A stretch of 64,000 nucleotides of DNA from Crystallibacter sp963696055 (GCA_963696055.1 CAVOIE010000002.1:744001-808000); one strand, 5' to 3'. Counted from the stretch's first letter, positions 37,110 to 45,975 are shown. Notes: generated by a model from the sequence alone, not told the origin. Numbers and translations: made by a program.

Positions 37110-37598
37110 ATGGCCAACGATGATGAAGGACGCAAGGAAGTCGCCAAGATCCTGAAGGACGCGGACATCTGCGTCCTCACCACGGTCAACGCCAGCGGCC
37201 AGCTGTTCAGCCGCCCGCTAGCACTGCAGGAAGCCGAGTTCGACGGCGACCTCTGGTTCGTGACGCAGGATCCCTCGCCCAAAGCCGACGAAATCCGCGG
37301 CAACCCCCACGTCAATGTTTCGGTCAGCGGCTCGGACGGTTATTTGTCCATCTCGGGCACGGCCAAGATCGTCCGCGACCAGACGAAAATCGACGACCTG
37401 TGGGGTCCCTCGCTGGAACCGTGGTTCGAACACGGCAAGGACGACCCCGCGGTTGCGTTGATTCACGTCGAGGCGCACACAGCCGAATACTGGAGGCCGG
37501 ATTCCCCCAAGGTGATCACGCTGTTCAAGCTGGCCAAGGGGATGGTCACCGGCAAGAAAGCTGACGACGTCGGCAAGAACGACGTCGTCGACCTTTAG
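37110..37598 (+). CDS. Pyridoxamine-phosphate-oxidase-fold stress protein
   Basis: A 162-residue split-barrel flavin/F420-binding-fold protein like Bacillus general stress protein 26. Typical features are ICVLTTVNASGQLFSRPLAL at the start of the barrel, DLWFVTQDPSPKADEI and the NVSVSG strand. It probably binds FMN or FAD; enzymatic role is unknown. ATG 37110 follows GGAAGGTGG. It runs ahead of the five-gene NRAMP-like operon with a 47-base gap. Confidence 0.85.
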   Translation: MANDDEGRKEVAKILKDADICVLTTVNASGQLFSRPLALQEAEFDGDLWFVTQDPSPKADEIRGNPHVNVSVSGSDGYLSISGTAKIVRDQTKIDDLWGPSLEPWFEHGKDDPAVALIHVEAHTAEYWRPDSPKVITLFKLAKGMVTGKKADDVGKNDVVDL

Positions 37599-37645
37599 TG
37601 CGGTTCCTGCCGCACGGCACCCATCACACCCTCAAGGAGTCAGCA

Positions 37646-38281
37646 ATGTCCGGAAATCTCTTGGCCCGTTCTGTGCACGACCTTACTGCCGCCGCCTGGT
37701 TCGGCGGTTCACTGATGGGCGCCGTGGGCCTGAACGGAGCGGCCGCCGCCGCCAAGGACCCGCGCGAGCGCACCCGATTGTCCAGTGCCGGCTGGATGAA
37801 ATGGGCGCCGGTGCAAACCGCTGCGTTCGCCGCGCATCTTGCCTCCGGCGTGCCCCTGCTGATGGGCAACAAGGGCCGGGTGATCAAGCAGGAAGGGGTC
37901 ATGCGGTACACCGTCATCAAGACCGCTGTGACCTTGGCCGGTGCGGCGGTCACCCTCTACGCAGGCATGCTCGGCAAGAAGGTGGAACGGTTGGCGGAAG
38001 AGGGAGCCGAAGGGGCCACCGAGCCTTCGCCCTCGGCGTCGCCGGAGCTGAAGACTGCGCAGACGCAGCTCAAGGCGCTGCAATGGGTCATCCCGGCCTT
38101 CGCCGGAACCGTCGTCGTGCTCGGCGCCAAGCACGGCGAGATGCAGCGGCCCACCACCTTCCTTGAGGGCCTGCTCAAGCACGCCGAGATGCAGCGGCCC
38201 GCAGCTTTTCTCGAGGGCCTGATGAAGCACGTCGAGATGCAACGGCCCGCCGCCTTCCTCGGGGGCGTGCTGAAGCACTAA
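37646..38281 (+). CDS. Membrane protein with three C-terminal 16-residue repeats
   Basis: A 211-residue protein of no recognised family with hydrophobic segments around residues 20-40, 55-70, 95-115 and 145-160. Its last 48 residues are three near-identical units of the form H-x-E-M-Q-R-P-x-x-F-L-E-G-L-x-K, amphipathic and mildly charged. AAGGAG at 37634-37639 fixes ATG 37646. The stop is immediately followed by the lipoprotein gene, so it opens the NRAMP-like operon. Confidence 0.7.
   Translation: MSGNLLARSVHDLTAAAWFGGSLMGAVGLNGAAAAAKDPRERTRLSSAGWMKWAPVQTAAFAAHLASGVPLLMGNKGRVIKQEGVMRYTVIKTAVTLAGAAVTLYAGMLGKKVERLAEEGAEGATEPSPSASPELKTAQTQLKALQWVIPAFAGTVVVLGAKHGEMQRPTTFLEGLLKHAEMQRPAAFLEGLMKHVEMQRPAAFLGGVLKH
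38135..38278 (+). repeat. Coding 48-bp repeat, three copies
   Basis: Units 38135-38182, 38183-38230 and 38231-38278, in frame with the 37646 gene, all containing GAGATGCA(G/A)CGGCCC. The array ends exactly at the stop codon. Confidence 0.88.
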
Positions 38282-38293
38282 GTGAGGGGACAC

Positions 38294-38728
38294 TTGCGCC
38301 GAAGGATAGGAGTGCTTGCGGGGGTCACCGCTCCCCTACTGCTTGTGACGGCATGCAGCACCGGGCTGTCCGATCCGCTGGGACAGTCCGCCAAGGAGGC
38401 TTCGGCGGCAGTGGGAGCGGCGGCCATGGTGCTGCGGCTGGAAACCGAGGACAAGGCCACGGACGCGCTGGCGCAGACCACCCTCGGGGACATGGTGGAC
38501 CAAAGCTCGGCGGCCTACCAAAGTGCCGCCGAGCAGACACCGAAGACGCCCGACGATCTGGCGCTGCAGCAGAACGTGCTGAAGAACCTGGACGCGGCGC
38601 TGCGCGGTCTGCACAGCGCCCAAGTGGCGCAGCAAACCGGAGACGACTCCGCTTTCCAGGCCGCGGTGGACCAGTTGCAGGCGCAGGCGGCGGAGCTGGC
38701 GGAACTGGGCAAGGAGCTCAAGCCGTGA
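38294..38728 (+). CDS. Small lipoprotein
   Basis: A 144-residue exported lipoprotein: basic start MRRRIGVLAG, hydrophobic core and lipobox LVTAC, then an Ala/Gln-rich helical body (residues ~50-140) with no recognised domain. TTG 38294 is chosen because GAGGGG lies four bases upstream; GTG 38282, adjacent to the previous stop, would add four residues. Its stop overlaps the transporter's GTG. Confidence 0.7.
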   Translation: MRRRIGVLAGVTAPLLLVTACSTGLSDPLGQSAKEASAAVGAAAMVLRLETEDKATDALAQTTLGDMVDQSSAAYQSAAEQTPKTPDDLALQQNVLKNLDAALRGLHSAQVAQQTGDDSAFQAAVDQLQAQAAELAELGKELKP

Positions 38729-40011
38729 GCGGCAAGGGCTCCGGCTCGATCGCGGATCAGGCCACGGGCAAGTCGTCGGCCAATCTCAGCATCCTCGGCG
38801 TCGCGCTCGGCATCCTGACCGCCATCGGCGGCTTTGTGGACATCGGCGACCTGGTGACCAACGCCGTCGTGGGGTCCCGCTTTGGGCTCAGCCTGGTCTG
38901 GGTGACGGTGCTGGGCGTGGTGGGCATCTGTATCTTTGCGCAGATGTCCGGCCGGGTGGCGGCGGTGAGCGGCCGGGCCACGTTCGAGATCATCCGCGAG
39001 CGGCTGGGCCCGCGGGCGTCGCTGCTGAACCTGCTGGCGTCATTCTTCATCAACCTGATGACGCTCACGGCGGAGGTGGGCGGCGTGGCGCTGGCGCTGC
39101 AGTTGGCCAGCAGCGTGCACTACTTGGCGTGGGTGCCGGTGGCCGGTCTGGCCGTGTGGCTGGTGGTGTGGCGGGTGAAGTTCAAGATCCTGGAGAACGT
39201 GACGGGCCTGCTGGGCCTGGCGTTGATCGTCTTCGCGGTGGCCCTGTTCCTGCTGAAACCGGACTGGAACCAGCTTTTCAACCAGGCCACGCAGCCGGCG
39301 GTGCCGGAAGGCGAGGCGCCAGCGACGTACTGGTACTACGCCGTCGCCTTGTTCGGCGCGGCGATGACGCCGTACGAGGTGTTCTTCTTCTCCTCGGGCG
39401 CGGTGGAGGAGAAGTGGACGGTGAAGGATCTGTCCCAGTCGAGGCTGAACGTGCTGGTGGGCTTCCCGCTGGGCGGGTTCTTGTCCATCGCCATCGCTGC
39501 GTGCGCCGCCGTCGTGCTGTTGCCGGCAGGAATCGGCGTGACCTCGCTGTCCCAGGTGGTGCTGCCGGTGGTCGAGGCCGGCGGCAAGCTGGCGCTGGCG
39601 TTCGTGATTGTGGGCGTGCTGGCGGCGACCTTCGGTGCGGCACTGGAAACCACGCTCGCCAGCGGGTACACGCTCTCGCAGTTCTTCGGCTGGTCTTGGG
39701 GCAAGTTCCGGCGTCCGGTGCGCGCGGCGCGGTTCCACCTGGTGATGATCCTGTGCCTGCTGGTGGGCATGGGGGTGCTGGCCACCGGTGTGGATCCGAT
39801 CAAAGTGACCGAGTACTCCGTGGTGTTTTCCGCGGTCGCGCTGCCGCTGACCTATATTCCCATCCTGATTGTGGCCAACGACCCGGAATACATGGGCGAG
39901 CATGTGAACGGCCGGGTGCTGAACTTCGCGGCCCTCCTGTTCATGGTGATCATCCTGGTGGCCGCCATCGCCGCCATCCCGCTGATGCTGCTGACCGGAG
40001 CCGGCGCATGA
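38725..40011 (+). CDS. NRAMP-related metal transporter with atypical motifs
   Basis: A 428-residue membrane protein with about 11 helices, recognisably of the NRAMP/LeuT-fold superfamily. The two unwound-helix motifs differ from manganese/iron NRAMPs: where DPGN stands there is DIGD (residues 39-42) and where MPHN stands there is MTPYE (213-217). The loss of the metal-binding Asn and Met pair suggests another ion such as Mg2+, or another substrate. GTG 38725 overlaps the preceding TGA (GTGA). Confidence 0.82.
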   Translation: MSGKGSGSIADQATGKSSANLSILGVALGILTAIGGFVDIGDLVTNAVVGSRFGLSLVWVTVLGVVGICIFAQMSGRVAAVSGRATFEIIRERLGPRASLLNLLASFFINLMTLTAEVGGVALALQLASSVHYLAWVPVAGLAVWLVVWRVKFKILENVTGLLGLALIVFAVALFLLKPDWNQLFNQATQPAVPEGEAPATYWYYAVALFGAAMTPYEVFFFSSGAVEEKWTVKDLSQSRLNVLVGFPLGGFLSIAIAACAAVVLLPAGIGVTSLSQVVLPVVEAGGKLALAFVIVGVLAATFGAALETTLASGYTLSQFFGWSWGKFRRPVRAARFHLVMILCLLVGMGVLATGVDPIKVTEYSVVFSAVALPLTYIPILIVANDPEYMGEHVNGRVLNFAALLFMVIILVAAIAAIPLMLLTGAGA

Positions 40012-40382
40012 CTCCCGCAGGCAAGATGTTCGACGCCGTCATGCATCTGCTGGACCGGCAGGTTCTGGACGTGGACAAGATGCCGGTCACCGTGGCGGAC
40101 GATATTGAACTCTCCGACATCCCGGCCGGCCGCATTCCGGCGGGCACGCCGGCGCCGGTGATCACCAACCTGCTGGCCGGCTCGGTGCTGGGCACGCGCA
40201 TGTTCGGCGGCCGTCCGCCGTCCTCCCGGCTGAACCGGATCCATTGGAAGCACGTGGCGGACCTGGGCACCGCGCTGCGGCTCAACATCCGCGGCGAGCA
40301 CCTGGACGTGCTCTGGACCGAACGCTGGGTGCAGCAGCGGATCATCGGCCGGATTCCGGGAGGCCGCCATGATCCTGAGTGA
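40008..40382 (+). CDS. PRC-barrel-like protein 1
   Basis: A 124-residue cytoplasmic protein with a PRC-barrel-like beginning (LLDRQVLDVDKMPVTVADDIEL) and a terminal WKHVADLGTALRL segment. PRC barrels serve in RNA processing or, in transporter operons, as small regulatory/adaptor modules. ATG 40008 overlaps the transporter stop by 4 bases, so it is tightly coupled. Confidence 0.7.
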   Translation: MTPAGKMFDAVMHLLDRQVLDVDKMPVTVADDIELSDIPAGRIPAGTPAPVITNLLAGSVLGTRMFGGRPPSSRLNRIHWKHVADLGTALRLNIRGEHLDVLWTERWVQQRIIGRIPGGRHDPE

Positions 40383-40707
40383 TCTGCTGACCGCGAAGGT
40401 ATTCGACGACGCCGGCGCCCGGCTGGGGCGGGTGATCGACGCCAGGTTCGCGCTGGACGGGCAGCCGCAGGCGGAGGCTTCGCTGGCGCAGGCCCGGCTG
40501 GTGGGCCTGCTGGTCAGCCCCCATTCGCGCGGCTCCTACCTGGGGTATGAACGGCGCGACCTCAACGCGCCCTGGCCCATCGCGAAGCTGGAGCAATGGC
40601 GGCACCGCGGCTCGTTCCTGGTGCTGTGGGAGGACCTGCACAGCATTGACGACGACGGCGTGCACCTCCGCGCGGGGTTCACCCGCCACGACGTCCGGCT
40701 GAGTTAG
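40369..40707 (+). CDS. PRC-barrel-like protein 2
   Basis: A 112-residue protein (MILSDLLTAKVFDDAGARLGRVIDARFAL) with the PRC-barrel N-terminal strand order, ending WEDLHSIDDDGVHLR. It overlaps the previous gene by 14 bases. The pair of PRC-type proteins with one transporter is unusual and suggests a heteromeric regulatory unit for transport. Start by overlap and frame; no ribosome site was seen apart from the coding overlap. Confidence 0.72.
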   Translation: MILSDLLTAKVFDDAGARLGRVIDARFALDGQPQAEASLAQARLVGLLVSPHSRGSYLGYERRDLNAPWPIAKLEQWRHRGSFLVLWEDLHSIDDDGVHLRAGFTRHDVRLS

Positions 40708-41040
40708 GCCGGATCTCCACGCGGCCGCAAGCGGCCTTGGTCGATCACCGGCGCCAGGTCGCCTTGGTCGATCACCGGGGCGCCGGTCGCGGGCGGCCTT
40801 GGCATCCATGGAAGTGGCTGCTTCCGAGGCCATGCGCAGCCAGTGGATGATCACCACGAGCGACTCGCGGGCCAGCTAGCGCCCCGCGGACGGTCTGGGC
40901 GATCACCGGCGCCAGGTCCGCCTTGGTCGATCACCGGAACGCGCGGAGCGTCAGCGCCGATAGCCCGCGTATCACAGCTACCATTGGTGAAACGAAAACA
41001 TCAGACGGCAGAAGTGGGGGAACGGAATGCCGGCAGCATC
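40708..41040. other. Gap rich in dispersed repeats
   Basis: The gap contains the 40-bp repeat copy B and several GATCACCGG motifs, plus the upstream part of the GGDEF-EAL gene (possible GTG start at 40987). No other gene. Confidence 0.6.
40712..40751 (-). repeat. Dispersed 40-bp repeat, copy B
   Basis: Reverse complement of 5049-5088 with one mismatch. Further copies of its CCTTGGTCGATCACCGG half follow at 40762-40778 and 40921-40937, and GATCACCGG at 40901-40909. The cluster behaves like a REP/BIME-type element in an intergenic gap. Confidence 0.78.
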
Positions 41041-43352
41041 ATGACGGCCACCAAAGCGGCGGCCGCTTTGTCGTGGGCTGCCATCGCTGGCATCTCCGCC
41101 GCGGGTCTGCTGGTGCTAGGGCAGGTCGTTGCCGCCTCGTTCGTCGCGCCGCCCCGCCTGGGCTTGGTGGCCGCCATTTCCGTGCTGGTCTTGATCCTGG
41201 CATGGCATCTGCGCGTGGATACGCCGCTGATGCGGCGCCAGACCACTGCGGCGATGACCGCCATGGTCGTCGTCTGCAATGACCTCACCGCGCCACTTGC
41301 ATCAGACCGTCGCGATGGTGGGAGTCGGGACTGCTGGCCACCCGGGTGGTGTTCCGGCGTTTCCGCTGGGCCGACCTGTATTGGTTCATCAGCCGCCTGC
41401 TCGGCGCCGCCATCCTGGTGGCGGTGTTCCAAACTACACACGCAACCGGCCTCATCTGGCCGGCCGCACTGCTGGCGGGCTGGCTGGCCTTCTTCCTCAC
41501 GGCGATTGCGGTCGAGTGCGCCTTCACCACGTCGTCGAAACGGCGCAGCACGTTCCGCAACGGCATCGGCTGGCCGTCGGCGCTCGGCACGCTGGGCATC
41601 AACCTTCTCCTCTGCCTGGCCGGGCAGCACGCCGCCATGCAGTTCCACCGCGACGGCGTCCAGGCGTTCTTCCTGGTCTTCGCCTCCGTCTTGGCGCTGG
41701 CCGTGACCGGCTGGTTGCGCAACCGGGACCTGCGCCGCCGGCTAACCGGCTTGGTGGACGCCTCGCTGGAGCTGCCCTGGAATCCCGACGGGCTCGACAA
41801 AACGCTGCTCGCCGCCGCCAGCGCCTCCGTGCGGGCGGACAAGGTGACGCTGCAGCCCGAGGCACCGGTGGACAAGGAGATTGGCGTCCGGATGCGCCGC
41901 TGGGACGACGGCGACAACTACCTGGTGGCCTCCCGGAATGGCGGGGCCCAGTTCACCGAAGAAGACGAGCAGGTGCTCGACGCGCTGGCGCACGTGGGCA
42001 GCATCATGGCCCGGCACGAAGAGCTGGTGCATGAGCTGCGGCTGCAGGCGGACACGGATGCCCTGACCGGGTTGGGCAACCGGCGCACGCTCTGGCATCG
42101 GCTGGCCGAGATCAATACCGGCCGCGGGCCCGGTGAGGCCATCGCCGTCGTCTATCTTGATCTGGACGAGTTCAAGTCCGTCAACGACCAGCACGGCCAC
42201 GATGTGGGCGACCTGCTGCTGACCGCCACCGCGCAGCGCATCCGCTCGGAGATCCGCCAGGCCGATGTGGCCGCGCGCATCGGCGGCGACGAGTTCGTCG
42301 TCGTGCTCCGCGACGTCGGCACCGAGGCGGACGCCCGCGCCGCCGCGGAGCGCATTGCCGCCGCGATCGCCCGGCCGCTTCCCGCCCGCGGCAGCACCCT
42401 GCACATCCGGGCCAGCATCGGCGTGGCCTACTCGGGACGTCCGGCGAAGGACGTCGAGGAGCTGCTGCGGAACGCCGACGCCTGCATGTACGGCGCCAAG
42501 CGGCTGCAGCAGCAGCTGCGTGAGACCGGGGGCTCCGGTTCCGAAACCAGCCTGGCCGTGGCCGTGGAGCGCGGCATCCGCCGGCACCGGCTGCGGGTGG
42601 CGCTGCAGCCCATCATCGCCCTGGACCTGGACGCAATCGTGGGCTTCGAGACGCTGGTCCGCTACGAAGACGAGGATCTGGGCAACATTCCGGCGGACCA
42701 GCTGGTGGCCGAAGCGAACCGGCTGGGCCTGCTCAACGAGCTGACCATTCAGGTGATTGACGGTGCGGCCGCGGCGATGGCGCGGGTGTGCGAGATCAGC
42801 GATCTCCGCTCCATCTCCGTCAACGTGGAGCTGGGCCAGCTCTCCCCCGGTTCCACCGTGGTGGACCGGCTGCGCCGGATGCGCGCCGAAGCGCCGGAGC
42901 TCAACGTCATCATTGAGTTGACCGAGAACTCGCTGGACACCATGACCGAGGAGTGCCGGATCATGCTGGCACAGCTTCGCAGCGAGGGCTTCAAGATCGC
43001 CGTGGACGACTTCGGCTCCGGCTACTCGTCCATGAACTCGCTCACCGAGTTCGCCTTCGACATCGTCAAGGTGGACCGCGCGCTGGTCAGCGGGCACGAC
43101 GGCAGCGCCCGGAACATCGTGGTCAGCCACTTGATCGCGATGTTCGCCGCGCTGAAGGCAGACGTGGTGATCGAGGGCATCGAGACCGCCGAGGCCGTGG
43201 AATGGCTGGCCGGTTGCCCGGACCTGAATGTGCAGGGCTTCTACTTCGGCCGGCCCATGTGGCCGGACGAGCTCATCGCCCGGCTGGAAACCTCCGGCAA
43301 GGCTGCGCGCCCGGCGTCGGTCAGGGATTCCCACCCCGCCATGGCTGACTAA
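41041..43352 (+). CDS. GGDEF-EAL cyclic-di-GMP signalling protein (5' part frameshifted)
   Basis: Bifunctional membrane protein: several N-terminal helices, then a GGDEF domain (motif RIGGDEFVVVL) and an EAL domain (FETLVRYED, ELTENSL, DDFGSGYSSMN, KVDRALV, EGIET). All main catalytic residues are present, so synthesis and hydrolysis of c-di-GMP are both possible. From 41346 the frame is open to 43352. Upstream, MTATKAAAALSWAAIAG from 41041 or GTG 40987 continues the membrane part but only through two shifts, near 41298 and 41330. These could be sequence errors or a decayed head. Confidence 0.85.
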
Positions 43353-43434
43353 CGACGGCGGAGCCCGGCTCAGCTCGCTGGCAGCCCCACCCGCGGTGGT
43401 TGGCTAACGACGGCGCAGCCTCGGCTCAGCTCGC
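43349..43434. repeat. Direct repeat at two convergent gene ends
   Basis: About 30 bp (CTAACGACGGCG, then CGGCTCAGCTCGC) occur at 43349-43378 and 43404-43434. The first copy contains the GGDEF-EAL stop, the second the DUF1801 stop on the other strand. Confidence 0.7.
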
Positions 43435-43806
43435 CGCTTGCTTGACTAGCTCGGCGATCCTGGCTTCCCCGGCTTCACTAAGCTGCGACAGCGCGTACGA
43501 GGTGGGCCACATCCCATCGTTCTCATCGAGATTCGCGTCCTCGTTGAATCCGAACGTGGAGTAACGCACTTTGTCCATCTGCCCGCTGCGGAAGAAACAC
43601 ACGACCTTCCCGGATTTGGCGTAGGCGGGCTGGCCGTACCACAGCTTGGGCAGCAGCTCCGGAGCCGCAGCGGTCACGATGTTGTGGAGACGCTCCGCCA
43701 TGTCGCGGTCCGGCATCGGCATCTCCGCGATCTTTGACAAGACTGCTGCCTCATCGGCGGCTGCCTTTTTCTTCTGCTTCTCAGTGGTTTTGGATTCAGC
43801 TGCCAT
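43426..43806 (-). CDS. DUF1801-like protein
   Basis: A 126-residue protein resembling DUF1801/YdhG-type small proteins: PELLPKLWYGQPAYAKSGKVVCFF and MWPTSYALSQLSEAGEARIAELVKQA are typical. A Lys/Ala-rich head precedes the domain. Biochemical role is unknown; members are linked to iron chaperoning and general stress, without proof. ATG 43806 has AAGGAG at a suitable distance. Confidence 0.8.
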   Translation of the reverse strand: MAAESKTTEKQKKKAAADEAAVLSKIAEMPMPDRDMAERLHNIVTAAAPELLPKLWYGQPAYAKSGKVVCFFRSGQMDKVRYSTFGFNEDANLDENDGMWPTSYALSQLSEAGEARIAELVKQAAS

Positions 43807-43849
43807 CACGCGGCTCCTTCAATAGCTGGTGGTTTCTCTGACTACGAAG

Positions 43850-44380
43850 CTACTGCAGCTGCTCCAAGGCCTGAAGTTGCAGCACGATCCATGGGCTGAA
43901 CGCCCAGGGCGCAGCAGTTGCGGCGGTCTGCAGGTCCGACGGGCGCACCCAGCGGTACTCGGCCACTTCGTCATCCCTCGGATCGGGCTCTCCCACGGCC
44001 AGCGCGGTGTAGACCGGGCAGAACTCGTTCTCCACAATTCCGGACGCGTCCACGGCCCGGTAGCGGAAGTCCGGCAGCACCAGCTTCAGGTCTTCGAGCT
44101 CCAGCCCCAGCTCGTAGCGCGCGCGGCGGCGCACGGCGTCGGCCATCTCCTCCCCCGGCGCCGGATGCCCGCAGGCGGAATTGGTCCATACGCCCGGCCA
44201 GGTCAATTTGTTCAACGCGCGCCGGGTGACCAGCACGCGGCCTTCGGCGTCGGAAATGTGGCAGGAAAACGCCAGGTGCAGCGGCGTCTCCCCCGTATGG
44301 ACTTCGGCCTTGTCGGCAACGCCGGAAGGCTTCAGATTCTCGTCCAGCAGCACAACCTGCTCGGTTTCCCGTGCCGTCAT
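43850..44380 (-). CDS. idi: Isopentenyl-diphosphate delta-isomerase, type I
   Basis: A 176-residue Nudix-fold isomerase that interconverts IPP and DMAPP for isoprenoid and menaquinone synthesis. Active-site signatures are present: TNSACGHP (Cys near residue 69) and ENEFCPVY (Glu near 118), and metal-binding His residues. Length is normal. It is monocistronic, 44 bases from DUF1801. Confidence 0.95.
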   Translation of the reverse strand: MTARETEQVVLLDENLKPSGVADKAEVHTGETPLHLAFSCHISDAEGRVLVTRRALNKLTWPGVWTNSACGHPAPGEEMADAVRRRARYELGLELEDLKLVLPDFRYRAVDASGIVENEFCPVYTALAVGEPDPRDDEVAEYRWVRPSDLQTAATAAPWAFSPWIVLQLQALEQLQ

Positions 44381-44551
44381 CGTCGCCCGCCGGATCCGGG
44401 CTGCCTAGAGCGCGCACAGCGGTCAATCGTCTTCATGTCCGCCATCTTACGGGCGCTGCGAACGGACCCGAAGTCGGGTTGGAGCGCCTCCACCCGATCG
44501 GGGACGCTGCCACCGGAACTCGATTGTCGCGGACATCAGTGCAATCGGCTT

Positions 44552-44565
44552 GGTTCACGTGAACC
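44552..44565. promoter_or_regulatory. Palindrome upstream of idi and arsR
   Basis: Perfect 14-bp palindrome GGTTCACGTGAACC in the 271-base gap between divergent idi and arsR genes; its owner is unknown. Confidence 0.5.
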
Positions 44566-44642
44566 CGCCGGGCAAAAGCGGCGAGCACGGCACCGGAGGC
44601 AACGTTGGCCAGCAAAGTGGAACTATGTCCGCAAATCGATAT

Positions 44643-44660
44643 CATCGTCGTATGACGATG
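44643..44660. promoter_or_regulatory. Inverted repeat overlapping the arsR start
   Basis: CATCGTC and GACGATG separated by GTAT, an exact 18-bp inverted repeat covering ATG 44652. Likely binding site for autorepression by the encoded ArsR protein. Confidence 0.55.
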
Positions 44661-45029
44661 CAACGGGCTCGCACAGCCGACCGAACCGGAGACCTGGCGC
44701 CGGCGGCTGCTTTGTTCCACAGCCTCTCGGATCCCACCCGGCTGACCATTCTGCAGCACCTGACCACCGGTGAGCACAAGGTCCGCGACCTGACCGAACA
44801 CCTGGGGCTGGCGCAGTCCACGGTCAGTGCGCATCTGGCCTGCCTGAACGACTGCGGCCTGGTCTCCTCGCGCCCGGTGGGACGGGCTTCGTTGTACTCA
44901 CTGACCACCGAGCCCGAGCTGCTGGCCGCACTGGCGGCCGCGGAACGCTTGCTGGAAGCGACGGGCTACGCCGTCGAACTGTGCCCCACCGTTGCCGGAA
45001 GCCGCTCCAAGACGGAGGCGCCTGCATGA
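44652..45029 (+). CDS. ArsR/SmtB-type metal-sensing repressor
   Basis: A 125-residue repressor with the ArsR winged helix (LFHSLSDPTRLTILQHL; GLAQSTVSAHLACLNDCGLV, recognition helix with a conserved Cys pair nearby) and a cysteine close to the C-terminal end (ELCPTVAG). The cysteines at the recognition helix and the C-terminus are those used by CmtR/SmtB-like sensors. It is cotranscribed with the CDF exporter, whose ATG overlaps its stop, so it most likely represses metal efflux. Confidence 0.88.
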   Translation: MTMQRARTADRTGDLAPAAALFHSLSDPTRLTILQHLTTGEHKVRDLTEHLGLAQSTVSAHLACLNDCGLVSSRPVGRASLYSLTTEPELLAALAAAERLLEATGYAVELCPTVAGSRSKTEAPA

Positions 45030-45937
45030 GCGGCCATCACCACCATGCCGGACCGACCCACCGCGGCCGGCTGGCCATAGCCTTCGCCATCACGGCTACC
45101 ATCCTGATTGCCGAAGTGGTCGGTGCCTTCCTCACCGACAGCCTGGCGCTGCTGGTGGACGCCGGACACATGCTGACCGACGCCGGCGGCCTCCTGATCG
45201 CCTTGATAGCCGCATCGCTCATGGTCCGGCCGCACACACCGCGCCGGACTTGGGGCTATCTCCGGATGGAAGTCCTGGCAGCGGGCGCGCAGGCTGCGAT
45301 CCTGCTGGCGGTGGGAATCTACGCGCTGGTCGAAGGTGTCCAGCGCCTGTTCGCCCCGCCGGAAGTCAACGCGGACGGCCTGCTGGTTTTCGGCATCATC
45401 GGCCTGCTGGGAAACATCGCGTCCATGCTGGTGCTCAGCGCCGGCCGCAATGCCAACCTCAATCTGCGGGCGGCGTTCCTCGAAGTGGTCAATGATGCCC
45501 TCGGCTCGGTGGCCGTGATCGCCAGCGCCGTCGTCATCGCCGCCACCGGGTGGACCCAGGCGGACGCGCTGGCCGCCATGCTGATTGCGCTGCTGATTGT
45601 GCCGCGGACCATCAAGATCCTGCGGGAAGCCGGCAGCATCCTGCTGGAAACCGTGCCGAAGGGCCTCGACCTGGAGGACGTCCGCCAGCACATCATGGAA
45701 GTGCCGCATGTCCTGGCCGTACACGACCTGCACGCCTCGCGGATCTCCTCCAACATCCCGGTGCTCAGCGCCCATGTGGTGATTGAGGATTCCTGTTTCG
45801 TGGACGGCCATGCCCCGCAGGTGCTGGACCAACTCCAGCAGTGCGTGGCGGAACACTTCGTGGTCAGCGTGGAGCACTCCACCTTCCAACTCGAGCCCGC
45901 CGGACATCTGGACCACGAGCACCCGGCACACGACTGA
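45026..45937 (+). CDS. Cation diffusion facilitator (CDF), Zn2+/Cd2+ efflux
   Basis: A 303-residue CDF exporter with six helices. The first metal-binding motif HxxxD is intact (DAGHMLTDAGG); the matching position in helix V reads FLEVVNDALGSV, with Glu for the usual His, a change seen in Mn/Fe-preferring or altered-specificity CDFs. The His-rich start GHHHHAGPTH and an end with HLDHEHPAHD add metal ligands. ATG overlaps the arsR stop. Confidence 0.92.
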   Translation: MSGHHHHAGPTHRGRLAIAFAITATILIAEVVGAFLTDSLALLVDAGHMLTDAGGLLIALIAASLMVRPHTPRRTWGYLRMEVLAAGAQAAILLAVGIYALVEGVQRLFAPPEVNADGLLVFGIIGLLGNIASMLVLSAGRNANLNLRAAFLEVVNDALGSVAVIASAVVIAATGWTQADALAAMLIALLIVPRTIKILREAGSILLETVPKGLDLEDVRQHIMEVPHVLAVHDLHASRISSNIPVLSAHVVIEDSCFVDGHAPQVLDQLQQCVAEHFVVSVEHSTFQLEPAGHLDHEHPAHD

Positions 45938-45975
45938 GCGCCCGCCGCTGCCAAGCAGCGCCTAGCGATGGCCCG

